This document shows, piece by piece, positions 7,264-12,913 of a stretch of 12,913 bases of DNA. The notes below the pieces were generated by a model, which made no database searches, had not been told where the DNA came from, and saw nothing but the letters and a program-made list of their open reading frames with translations. The stretch is taken from positions 1 through 12,913 of the forward strand of contig JADHNV010000025.1 in assembly GCA_016779285.1 (NCBI GenBank), given 5' to 3'. The DNA comes from SAR86 cluster bacterium (GTDB lineage Bacteria > Pseudomonadota > Gammaproteobacteria > Magnimaribacterales > D2472). How positions within the stretch are numbered: position 1 is the stretch's first letter; every line of letters begins with the position of its first letter. A program made the translations under genes and the position numbers.

Positions 7264-8427
7264 TTAGTCTTCGCCTTGCTGTGGATTTGATTCATTAGAA
7301 ATTTTTTCAGATAGACCCTTGGCTAAGTATTTGCTTGGATCCAGATCTTCGCTATTTTCAATGTAGATTGATCGAGATGGATAAGCAAACTCAGAACCAT
7401 TGCTCCTAACAATTTTAATAATTTCAAATATAAGATTTTGTTTAATTTTTGAGAAATCAGTAAAACTAACAGGATTTGAGTAACACAATATCCTTAAATC
7501 AATTGAGCTAGATCCGAGTTCATCAGTTCTTGCAAAAGATTCCTGGTTTGGGTTTTCAATAAATTGTTCGTTAGAAGCAATGTAGGCTGTAATTTGGTTA
7601 CAAATACTCAAAAGTTGTTCTTGAGTTGTTGAATAAGTAAGATTAACCGACCAACTAATTCTTCTATAAATCATATTACCATGATTGATAACACTAACAT
7701 CAGAGAGGTCCTTGTTTGGCACAAGCATAGGAGCAGTATCAAACATCCTAATTAGGGTTGATCTAAAACCTATGTCCTCAACAATTCCATGAAGATGACC
7801 CGGGACCTCAATTCTATCTCCCGGTTGAAATCTATTTTCACCAATAATAAGTAACCCAGAAATAAGATTTTTAAAGAAATCTTGAGCACCTAAGGCCACA
7901 GCCACTGAAAATAATCCCAGGCCTGCTACTAATGGCCCAATTTGAACACCAAATATGTCAAATATTATTCCTATGCCCACTACCCAAATAATTACTTTTG
8001 CAGCTCTCTCAAGCCACTTAGTCATAGATTCAGTGAGAACTGTTGAAGATGTAAAAGCTTGAAAAATAGGCGTGATGCTATTTGCAAGAGCAGTAAAAAT
8101 TGTGAAAGCAATCATTGCTTTAATTAAGTTTGTTGCAAAAAGCTCTGCTATGCCGGAAAGAGGCAAATACACAGCAATTATATAAATTGAAATTGTTATA
8201 GGAATATATCCAAGTGGCTTTCTTAGAGATTCGAGCAAAACATCATCAACCTCTGATTCTGTGTCAGATGTTAATTTTTCTAATCGCGCCATTGTACTGC
8301 CAACAAAAAAAGCCCTAACTATTGCTCCACCTATAAAAATGAGTGCTGAAACTATAATTTCAGTTACACCTATCCCCAGTAAACCTTGGTTCCAAACATT
8401 TGAAATAATTTCTAATAATCCTTCCAT
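7264..8427 (-). CDS. MscS-family mechanosensitive ion channel
   Basis: A 387-aa small-conductance mechanosensitive channel, which opens under membrane tension to release solutes in hypo-osmotic shock. Membrane helices are visible at about 19-42, 72-91, 97-118 and 143-160, then the pore-lining helix at about 163-196 with the Gly/Ala-rich GLGLFSVAVALGAQDFFKN (169-187). The MscS beta domain follows with PGDRIEV at 202-208 and the conserved VPNKDLSD segment, then a C-terminal alpha/beta cage domain. There is no signal peptide. The extra N-terminal helices make it longer than E. coli MscS (286 aa), as in many marine MscS-like proteins. It is first in a minus-strand unit with the SLC13-type permease and divergent from the voltage-gated channel gene. 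Confidence 0.92.
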   Translation of the reverse strand: MEGLLEIISNVWNQGLLGIGVTEIIVSALIFIGGAIVRAFFVGSTMARLEKLTSDTESEVDDVLLESLRKPLGYIPITISIYIIAVYLPLSGIAELFATNLIKAMIAFTIFTALANSITPIFQAFTSSTVLTESMTKWLERAAKVIIWVVGIGIIFDIFGVQIGPLVAGLGLFSVAVALGAQDFFKNLISGLLIIGENRFQPGDRIEVPGHLHGIVEDIGFRSTLIRMFDTAPMLVPNKDLSDVSVINHGNMIYRRISWSVNLTYSTTQEQLLSICNQITAYIASNEQFIENPNQESFARTDELGSSSIDLRILCYSNPVSFTDFSKIKQNLIFEIIKIVRSNGSEFAYPSRSIYIENSEDLDPSKYLAKGLSEKISNESNPQQGED

Positions 8428-8447
8428 ATTCTTAAAATATATTTTTA

Positions 8448-8462
8448 TGTAATTGTATTACA
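8448..8462. promoter_or_regulatory. Dyad in the shared upstream region of the two channel operons
   Basis: TGTAAT-TGT-ATTACA is a perfect inverted repeat with 6-bp arms, lying 20 bp before the mscS-type start and about 70 bp before the voltage-gated channel start. Its position suits an operator acting on the mscS-type operon or on both genes. No regulator gene is adjacent, and AT-rich dyads can arise by chance. Confidence 0.35.
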
Positions 8463-8496
8463 GACTTGATGAATTATCTCGGTGCTGTAAAGGTAG

Positions 8497-8524
8497 TTGT
8501 AAATTCAAGACTTCTCTTTATTAT
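8497..8524 (+). promoter_or_regulatory. Candidate promoter of the voltage-gated channel gene, possibly leaderless
   Basis: TTGTAA (8497-8502) and TATTAT (8519-8524) are spaced by 16 bp. The -10 box ends only 9 nt before the ATG at 8534, so transcription would start within a few bases of the start codon. This fits the absence of any Shine-Dalgarno sequence there. Offset readings of the -10 (TATAAA at 8522-8527) are also possible. Confidence 0.35.
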
Positions 8525-8533
8525 AAATATCTT

Positions 8534-9271
8534 ATGAACAGTTTCGTGACATTCTTTTTAAAAATTAGAAATAGTAATATCTTTAGCGGTATTGTCATTG
8601 CTGTGATTGTGGCCTCTGCTATCTACGCAGGTGTTAGCTCTTATGACATTCCGCCTGAGTATACCTTTTATTTAGATCTATTTAATTATGCGATCACCTT
8701 ATTTTTCTTGATAGAGATTATTATTCGAATGATCTCTGAACGATCTTTGATTAAATTCTTTAGTGATGGTTGGAACATCTTTGACTTTTTAATCGTGACC
8801 ATTTCTTTGGTTCCCATTAACAATGTTGAAAGTGTATTTGTTGCAAGATTACTAAGAATTATTCGAGTTTTACGAATTATTACCGTGGTGCCTGCTTTCC
8901 GTCATATTATTGACTCATTAATTAAAACTATCCCTAGGGTTGGTTTTATTGCCTTATTAATGTTTATCTTTATGTACGTTTGGGGCGCTATTGGAACTAT
9001 GTTCTTTGGTAAGGTGGACCCAGAAAATTGGGGCAACATTGGCTTGGCTTTAATAACTTTAGTGCAAGTTTCTACTTATGATGATTGGGCAAATATAATG
9101 GGACAGGTTATAGATGTTTATCCTTATGCATGGATTTTCTTTGTTTCTTTTATAGTTATCAATGCCGTAATTTTGCTCAATATGGTGATAGGCGTAATCG
9201 TTGATGTAATGATTAGCCAAACAGGGATTGATGATGTCTTGCAGCAAGACAAAGATGATCCTTCTAACTAG
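8534..9271 (+). CDS. Voltage-gated cation channel of the bacterial NaV family with a Ca2+-type filter
   Basis: A 245-aa six-helix ion channel subunit that would assemble as a homotetramer in the inner membrane. S1 is about 16-34, S2 about 46-67 (Glu61), S3 about 82-94 (WNIFDF, Asp84). S4 carries four Arg at 105, 108, 111 and 114, one every third residue, so a working voltage sensor is expected. S5 is about 136-158, the pore loop ends in LVQVSTYDDWAN, and S6 is about 200-225. VYPYAW (195-200) matches NavAb, placing the filter at 181-187 as TYDDWAN against NavAb TLESWSM. The two Asp and final Asn match the engineered calcium-selective mutant CavAb (TLDDWSN), so Ca2+ permeation is a reasonable inference. 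The tail after S6 is only about 20 residues. The ATG at 8534 is preferred; an in-frame TTG at 8453 would add a Cys- and Arg-rich leader unlike the family. The 3' end overlaps the convergent dehydratase gene by 8 nt. Confidence 0.88.
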   Translation: MNSFVTFFLKIRNSNIFSGIVIAVIVASAIYAGVSSYDIPPEYTFYLDLFNYAITLFFLIEIIIRMISERSLIKFFSDGWNIFDFLIVTISLVPINNVESVFVARLLRIIRVLRIITVVPAFRHIIDSLIKTIPRVGFIALLMFIFMYVWGAIGTMFFGKVDPENWGNIGLALITLVQVSTYDDWANIMGQVIDVYPYAWIFFVSFIVINAVILLNMVIGVIVDVMISQTGIDDVLQQDKDDPSN

Positions 9272-10247
9272 CTCTAGACAGGCATTCAGCAAAAGTTTTC
9301 TGATCTACGTTACCTCCTGAAAGCATCACCAAGGTTCTTGAACCCCGAAACTTTTCCTTGTTTTGCAATAAACATGCTAGCGCAACAGCACCGCTTGGCT
9401 CTAATTTAAGATTGAGTCGGTTGAACGCAAATCGCATGGCCTCGCAGACAGCTTGATCCGAAGCAGATAAACCCTTTACACCAAAATGAGTGTTGATTGC
9501 AAAGGGTATTTCTCCAGGAGTAGGCGTGAGCAAACCATCGCATAATCCATCTCGATTTGTATCCATGGCAACCCTTTCATTTTTTTCAAAAGACAGTTGA
9601 TGGTCATTCCATTCTTCAGGCTCAGCAGTGAAAACATTACACTGCGGATTGATATGCTTAATAGAGATGCACGAGCCAGCAGTCAGGCCGCCACCACCAG
9701 CACAAATGATGGCATTGTCTAGTTTAGGGTTGTTGGCATCATGAATGACTTCGTATGCTGCAGTCCCTTGACCATAAATAGTTTCTAAAGCGTCATAAGG
9801 ATTAATAATTACCAGATTTTTTTCTTTAGCTATTTCTCTGCTCATTTCTTCTCTGCTTTCGGTGCGTCGATTATAAAAAATGACTTGAGCTCCTAATGCT
9901 CTTGCGTTGGCAATCTTTCTCTCGGGAGCATCTTTGGGCATTACCACGGTTGCTGGAGTGTTAAATACTTTGGCAGCGTGAGCAACCCCTTGCGCATGAT
10001 TGCCAGATGAATAAGCTATCACGCCTCGCTCTAATTCATCGTTTGACAGTCTTGAGATAGCAGAAAGCGCACCTCTAACTTTGAAGGACCCAGTAATTTG
10101 CAAAGACTCAGGTTTAAACAAAAACTTGCCATCTAATTCTTCGTTTAAATCAGGGCAGGTAACAAGCTGGGTATGATGTATGTGGGGTGAGATGAGATGA
10201 TAGGTTTTCACGACCTCATCAAACCAAACATTTGGTTCAAGTTTCAT
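9264..10247 (-). CDS. PLP-dependent threonine/serine dehydratase (or serine racemase-like)
   Basis: A 327-aa fold-type II PLP enzyme. The Schiff-base lysine is Lys56 in TGSFKVRGA, the substrate loop is SSGNHAQG at 80-87, the phosphate-binding loop is GGGGL at 184-188, and SGGNVD lies near the C-terminus. AEPEEWNDHQ supplies acidic residues where serine racemase-type members bind a divalent metal. The family deaminates L-threonine to 2-oxobutanoate or L-serine to pyruvate; close relatives racemise serine or act on 3-hydroxyaspartate, so the exact substrate is open. There is no C-terminal ACT domain, so it is not the allosteric biosynthetic IlvA type. It starts 8 nt after the stop of the TIGR02206 membrane protein gene and has no clear ribosome binding site, which suggests coupled translation. 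Its end overlaps the channel gene. Confidence 0.9.
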   Translation of the reverse strand: MKLEPNVWFDEVVKTYHLISPHIHHTQLVTCPDLNEELDGKFLFKPESLQITGSFKVRGALSAISRLSNDELERGVIAYSSGNHAQGVAHAAKVFNTPATVVMPKDAPERKIANARALGAQVIFYNRRTESREEMSREIAKEKNLVIINPYDALETIYGQGTAAYEVIHDANNPKLDNAIICAGGGGLTAGSCISIKHINPQCNVFTAEPEEWNDHQLSFEKNERVAMDTNRDGLCDGLLTPTPGEIPFAINTHFGVKGLSASDQAVCEAMRFAFNRLNLKLEPSGAVALACLLQNKEKFRGSRTLVMLSGGNVDQKTFAECLSRAS

Positions 10248-10255
10248 ATTATTTA

Positions 10256-10960
10256 TTATATTTTCAGCCTGTCTTTAATTTGAAGGGGTAAATACGCAAT
10301 ATAAAACAGAAGGATGGCCAATGGAATGGTGCCGATCAAATGCAGCGGGGGGTCTGGAAAGTAATCCATTAGAGTACCCTCAACCGGTCGATCAACCAAA
10401 TACCAATAATTAGCTGGAGGACCAATTAAAAGATTAGCAATGTAGACAAAAATTAATAGTACCAGAGTCACCCCAACAACTTTCAATATATCTTTTAAAA
10501 TGGGTCTTTCCTTTCTCACCATCAGCACATAAAAAACAGCCAATAAAATTAAACTATGACCCCAAAAAAATGGGGAGTACTCTCTATGCGGAAAGCCATA
10601 TTCTAGATCTGGTGTTGCCATGGCCATGGTTGCGCCGCAGATACCCCAAAAATAAGCACAGTGAAAAAGAATTTTTGGAGCATTTTGTTTAAGGAGGTAT
10701 ACGATCATGGCAAGCATTGAAAAGTCACACATGTGCAATGGAAATTCTCCCTTCCAAGGAAGCTTAAATAGAAGCACATCGTATATGGGCTGAGTGATCA
10801 TGTGAAGAATCATGATTCCAGCAAGAATTTTTCCACCTAAGATTTGTTTTGCTTCATCCTTATTTTGAAAAAATTTAGGATAAAGATAAATCGCTGCAGC
10901 ACATAGCAACAAAGTTACAAGGTGCTGAGTTCCAAATACTTCAAATGCTGGAAAATTCAT
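10256..10960 (-). CDS. TIGR02206/YwaF-family integral membrane protein
   Basis: A 234-aa membrane protein of about six to seven helices with no assigned reaction. Family landmarks are visible: FGTQHL at 9-14, PLHMCDFSM at 74-82, YFWGICGATMAMATPDL at 103-119, FFWGH at 131-135 and NYWYL at 184-188. Conserved His, Cys and Asp residues sit at helix ends (His76, Cys78, Asp79, His135, Asp118), which hints at a metal or small-molecule site inside the membrane; that is an inference. It lies 8 nt upstream of the threonine/serine dehydratase gene on the same strand and is probably cotranscribed. An extended -10 promoter candidate lies 28 bp before its ATG. Confidence 0.85.
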   Translation of the reverse strand: MNFPAFEVFGTQHLVTLLLCAAAIYLYPKFFQNKDEAKQILGGKILAGIMILHMITQPIYDVLLFKLPWKGEFPLHMCDFSMLAMIVYLLKQNAPKILFHCAYFWGICGATMAMATPDLEYGFPHREYSPFFWGHSLILLAVFYVLMVRKERPILKDILKVVGVTLVLLIFVYIANLLIGPPANYWYLVDRPVEGTLMDYFPDPPLHLIGTIPLAILLFYIAYLPLQIKDRLKI

Positions 10961-10987
10961 TTAAATTCAATAAATTTATCTCAATAT

Positions 10988-10996
10988 GTTATACCA
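10988..10996 (-). promoter_or_regulatory. Extended -10 promoter candidate for the TIGR02206-dehydratase operon
   Basis: Read on the minus strand the bases are TGG-TATAAC, an extended -10 element (TGn followed by a near-consensus hexamer). It ends 27 bp before the ATG at 10960, giving a leader of roughly 20 nt. The hexamer 17 bp upstream (GATATA) is a poor -35, which extended -10 promoters tolerate. Confidence 0.42.
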
Positions 10997-11032
10997 GACC
11001 TTTCTAAAAATATATCATTGTAAAAATTTGTC

Positions 11033-11060
11033 ACCTAATTGTGATCTTAGTAGGTTTTTT
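11033..11060 (+). terminator. Weak hairpin plus T6 tract in the leader of the HNH gene
   Basis: ACCTA (11033-11037) and TAGGT (11051-11055) can pair, with an alternative inner CTAA/TTAG pairing, and six T bases follow at 11055-11060. This has the layout of an intrinsic terminator, but the stem is short and the loop is 13 nt. It lies 48 bp before the HNH start, so it could be an attenuator or the end of a short transcript, or chance in AT-rich DNA. Confidence 0.25.
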
Positions 11061-11108
11061 ATTTATAGAAACTTTTGTATCATCATTTCAATGAATAAAT
11101 ATTAATTT

Positions 11109-11627
11109 ATGTCACAAGATTGTTTGTTATTGAATGGAAATGGGAGACCGCTCAGCTATTTACCCCTGTCAGTCATTACATGGAAAACAGCAATCAAGCT
11201 GTCTATCATCAGAAGCGTCATAGTAATCAAAGAGCATAAGGATTGGGTGGTTCGATCACCAAGCATTGAAATGAAAGTTCCAAGCATTCTAATGTTACAA
11301 AGTTACCACCCCTTTCATAGCTATGTTAAATTTTCAAGATCAAATGTTTTTCTGCGAGATCTATATACATGCCAGTATTGCTTTGATGTTTTTGAAAAAA
11401 AAGACCTCACCTTGGATCATGTGGTACCTAAGTGCAAGAAGGGTGGAACAACTTGGAATAATGTGGTGACAGCATGCAAGACATGCAATATACAAAAAGG
11501 TGATAGGGATATTCGTCCAAAAGTAGAGCCGATTAAGCCCTCACTTAGTCGTTTAATTCAGGGCCATCAAATCAGTAAAATAAATTTTCCTGACAGAGAG
11601 TGGGACAAATATATTTTTCAATCTTAG
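11109..11627 (+). CDS. HNH endonuclease-family protein
   Basis: A 172-aa protein with an N-terminal domain (LLLNGNGRPLSYLPLSVITW, about 6-25, and VVRSPSIEMKVPS, about 47-59) followed by a zinc-type HNH nuclease domain at about 75-133. In the domain, CQYC (Cys88, Cys91) and CKTC (Cys123, Cys126) are the likely zinc ligands, Asp103-His104 begins the catalytic beta-beta-alpha element, Asn118 lies in the TTWNNVVTAC segment, and Asn127 and Lys130 lie in the last helix. All expected HNH residues are present. This architecture is a widely conserved stand-alone chromosomal family, usually annotated only as HNH endonuclease; the biological target is not known. No intron, methylase or phage gene is adjacent, so a restriction or homing role is not supported. 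The ATG at 11109 has no clear Shine-Dalgarno sequence. Confidence 0.88.
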   Translation: MSQDCLLLNGNGRPLSYLPLSVITWKTAIKLSIIRSVIVIKEHKDWVVRSPSIEMKVPSILMLQSYHPFHSYVKFSRSNVFLRDLYTCQYCFDVFEKKDLTLDHVVPKCKKGGTTWNNVVTACKTCNIQKGDRDIRPKVEPIKPSLSRLIQGHQISKINFPDREWDKYIFQS

Positions 11628-11641
11628 TTAAGCCTTATTCA

Positions 11642-11657
11642 GCAGCCGTGAGGCAGC
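11642..11657. other. GC-rich imperfect hairpin between convergent HNH and dsbD-type genes
   Basis: GCAGCC-GTGA-GGCAGC forms a stem of five G-C pairs with one A-A mismatch (T-T on the other strand). It stands out in AT-rich surroundings and lies 15 bp after the HNH stop. No T-tract follows on either strand, so it is at best a non-canonical bidirectional transcript end. Confidence 0.3.
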
Positions 11658-11681
11658 GCACTATCAGTTGGGCTAAATAAT

Positions 11682-11709
11682 ATGAAGATAAGAGGACTTC
11701 ATCATCCTC
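11682..11709. other. Two mutually exclusive stem-loops at the 3' end of the dsbD-type gene
   Basis: ATGAAG (11682-11687) pairs with CTTCAT (11697-11702), and GAGGA (11692-11696) pairs with TCCTC (11705-11709). The second overlaps the loop of the first, so only one can form at a time. The second stem includes bases of the stop codon at 11708-11710. The gap 11628-11707 holds nothing else I recognise. Confidence 0.25.
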
Positions 11710-12913
11710 ATTGCATGCTCCTGATAAGGATGTCTTCGGTTAAAACAGCTGGCAAAATTTTAGAATTTTGCATTCCAGGTTTCCAAAAAATATACAGTGG
11801 AATGCCTGAGCGTTCATACTTAGCTAGGCCCATTGCAATATCTTCGTTCCTATTTGTCCAATCTGCTTTGATGTATTTAATATTTTGTTCAGCCAAGTAA
11901 TCTTGAACTGTAGTTCTTGCCAGAGCAACTTTTTCATTTGTCTGACAAGTGATGCACCATGCTGCAGTAAAATTTATTAGGTAGGCTTGATTGTTTGCTT
12001 GTAAATCAGATTCAGTTGAAAGACTCCAACTATCAGCTTCAACTGATAGTGTTGTTTTATCAGTATTATTTGGCAAATTACTAAAAATCTGAATTGATGC
12101 AATAAAAGTTAAAATCAATCCAATCCATTTCCATCTAGCTTGAAATGCAGCAATCATCCAAATGGCCAAGCCAAGCGATAAGCCTAATATTAAGACTTGA
12201 ATGAGGGCATCTCCAGAGGTTTGTAACATAAATACCCACATTAACCACAAAGCTGTTGCAATCATTGGAAATGCAAAAAATTGCTTCAATGTTTCCATCC
12301 AAGGCCCTGATTTTGGTAGAGCGCTAATCCATTGCGGTTTAACTGCCAGAATAAGATAAGGGCTAGCAAATCCCAGCCCCAAAGACAAAAAGATGGGTAA
12401 AGTGGCAAAAGATGGTTGGAGGAGAGCATAACCCAAAGCCGCCCCCATAAATGGAGCCGTGCAAGGTGAGGCCACTACAACTGCTAAAGCGCCTGTAAAA
12501 AATGAACCTGAGTAATCATTTCTGTTTTGCATGCTTGAGCCTATATTGGTCAGGCCTGAGGCTATATTAATATTTGTTAACAGAACCATTCCAATGCCCA
12601 GCATAATCAAAGTTAAGATTCCCACAACAATTGGAGATTGAAGTTGATAGCCCCATCCAATCATTGATCCAGTCGATCTTATGATCATGAGCGCGGTTGC
12701 AATTGATAGAAAAGTAAATATCACTCCCCCAACAAATGCTAGAGCATGATTTCTAATTTTTGCATGGTCACCACCGCCCATAGAAACAAAGCTGAGCACT
12801 TTTAAGGAGATCACTGGAAAAACACATGGCATAAGATTCAAGATCAAACCACCAATTAAAGCAAAGAAAATTGCTTGCCAAAGCGACATACCGCCAGCAG
12901 AGGCTATTTGTTC
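11708..12913 (-). CDS. DsbD/ScsB-type membrane thiol:disulfide interchange protein, 5' part missing
   Basis: The reading frame is open from the right edge, so 401 C-terminal residues are visible and the N-terminal periplasmic domain lies outside. An ATG at 12889 is internal: the preceding codons (EQIASAGG) are open and the first membrane helix follows directly. In fragment numbering, the eight-helix electron-carrying domain holds LNLMPCVFP (Cys30) and ASPCTAPF (Cys151), the two membrane cysteines of the DsbD family. After a last helix near 275 comes a periplasmic thioredoxin-like domain with AAWCITC (Cys320, Cys323), followed by IKADWTNRN and a cis-proline region SGIPLY. The protein carries electrons from cytoplasmic thioredoxin across the membrane to periplasmic partners such as disulfide isomerases or cytochrome c maturation factors. 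Whether the missing domain is of DsbD or ScsB type cannot be seen. Confidence 0.9.
   Translation of the reverse strand, partial: EQIASAGGMSLWQAIFFALIGGLILNLMPCVFPVISLKVLSFVSMGGGDHAKIRNHALAFVGGVIFTFLSIATALMIIRSTGSMIGWGYQLQSPIVVGILTLIMLGIGMVLLTNINIASGLTNIGSSMQNRNDYSGSFFTGALAVVVASPCTAPFMGAALGYALLQPSFATLPIFLSLGLGFASPYLILAVKPQWISALPKSGPWMETLKQFFAFPMIATALWLMWVFMLQTSGDALIQVLILGLSLGLAIWMIAAFQARWKWIGLILTFIASIQIFSNLPNNTDKTTLSVEADSWSLSTESDLQANNQAYLINFTAAWCITCQTNEKVALARTTVQDYLAEQNIKYIKADWTNRNEDIAMGLAKYERSGIPLYIFWKPGMQNSKILPAVLTEDILIRSMQ

Noticed and set aside
8453..8533. Longer N-terminus for the voltage-gated channel from a TTG at 8453
   Set aside because: It is a rare start codon with no ribosome site, lies inside a dyad, and would add a Cys- and Arg-rich leader not found in the family.
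11031..11044. TCAC-N6-GTGA as a CRP-type site upstream of the HNH gene
   Set aside because: The half-sites are in the opposite orientation to the CRP consensus (TGTGA-N6-TCACA), so it does not match.
11109..11627. HNH gene as a homing endonuclease, restriction enzyme or mobile element cargo
   Set aside because: There is no methylase, intron, integrase or flanking repeat nearby, and the protein matches a common stand-alone chromosomal family.
11682..11900. Small plus-strand frame after the HNH gene
   Set aside because: It overlaps the thioredoxin domain of the dsbD-type gene on the other strand and has no recognisable domain.
12887..12889. ATG at 12889 as the start of a complete short DsbD-like (CcdA-plus-thioredoxin) protein
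   Set aside because: The frame stays open to the window edge, and the codons before it fit the linker between the N-terminal periplasmic domain and the first helix of DsbD-type proteins.
1..12913. CRISPR array, insertion sequence, prophage, toxin-antitoxin or other defence island
   Set aside because: No repeated spacer pattern, transposase, integrase, terminal inverted repeats or defence-gene motif was seen on either strand.

Overview
This window looks like ordinary, densely packed chromosome from an AT-rich, free-living gammaproteobacterium. An exonuclease I (SbcB) gene, which is largely a gammaproteobacterial family, together with the low GC, short intergenic gaps, overlapping stop codons and Na+/Ca2+-type transport genes, suggests a marine, SAR86-like or related streamlined lineage. 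That placement is an inference. I see no mobile element, phage gene, CRISPR array or toxin-antitoxin pair, and no gap above 300 bases lacks a gene.

Left part (1-2505): the first 34 codons of a probable Na+/Ca2+ exchanger run leftwards off the edge. Divergent from it is a two-gene unit with a 4-nt ATGA overlap: an RhlG-like short-chain dehydrogenase and a METTL7-like SAM methyltransferase. A LysR regulator converges on this pair, and its stop codon overlaps that of the methyltransferase.

Middle-left part (2506-5406): a 134-bp divergent region carrying a clean dyad separates the LysR gene from an ACAD11-like acyl-CoA dehydrogenase. Exonuclease I follows two bases after the dehydrogenase stop, with a GTG start. 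Next come a perfect 10-bp stem-loop, a TATAAT box and tRNA-Val(GAC) with an encoded CCA.

Centre (5468-9271): an ion-transport group. On the minus strand, an MscS-type channel gene is followed 29 bp later by an SLC13-type permease with two RCK_C domains in its cytoplasmic loop. Divergent from them is a six-helix voltage-gated channel of the bacterial NaV family. Its selectivity filter reads TYDDWAN, not the usual TLESW type. This matches the Asp-Asp and Asn positions of CavAb, the engineered calcium-selective NavAb mutant, so the gene may encode a naturally calcium-permeable channel. It is the most interesting item here.

Right part (9264-12913): on the minus strand a TIGR02206/YwaF-family membrane protein gene is followed by a PLP-dependent threonine/serine dehydratase with no ACT domain. 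On the plus strand is a small HNH endonuclease-family gene. On the minus strand, entering from the right edge, is a DsbD/ScsB-type membrane thiol reductant transporter whose first domain lies outside the window.

Functionally the window mixes lipid or acyl-CoA metabolism, ion and osmotic homeostasis, DNA repair and envelope thiol redox. No single multi-gene novel system is evident. The best leads are the channel filter, the shared regulatory region between the two channel operons, and the LysR-ACAD11 pair.
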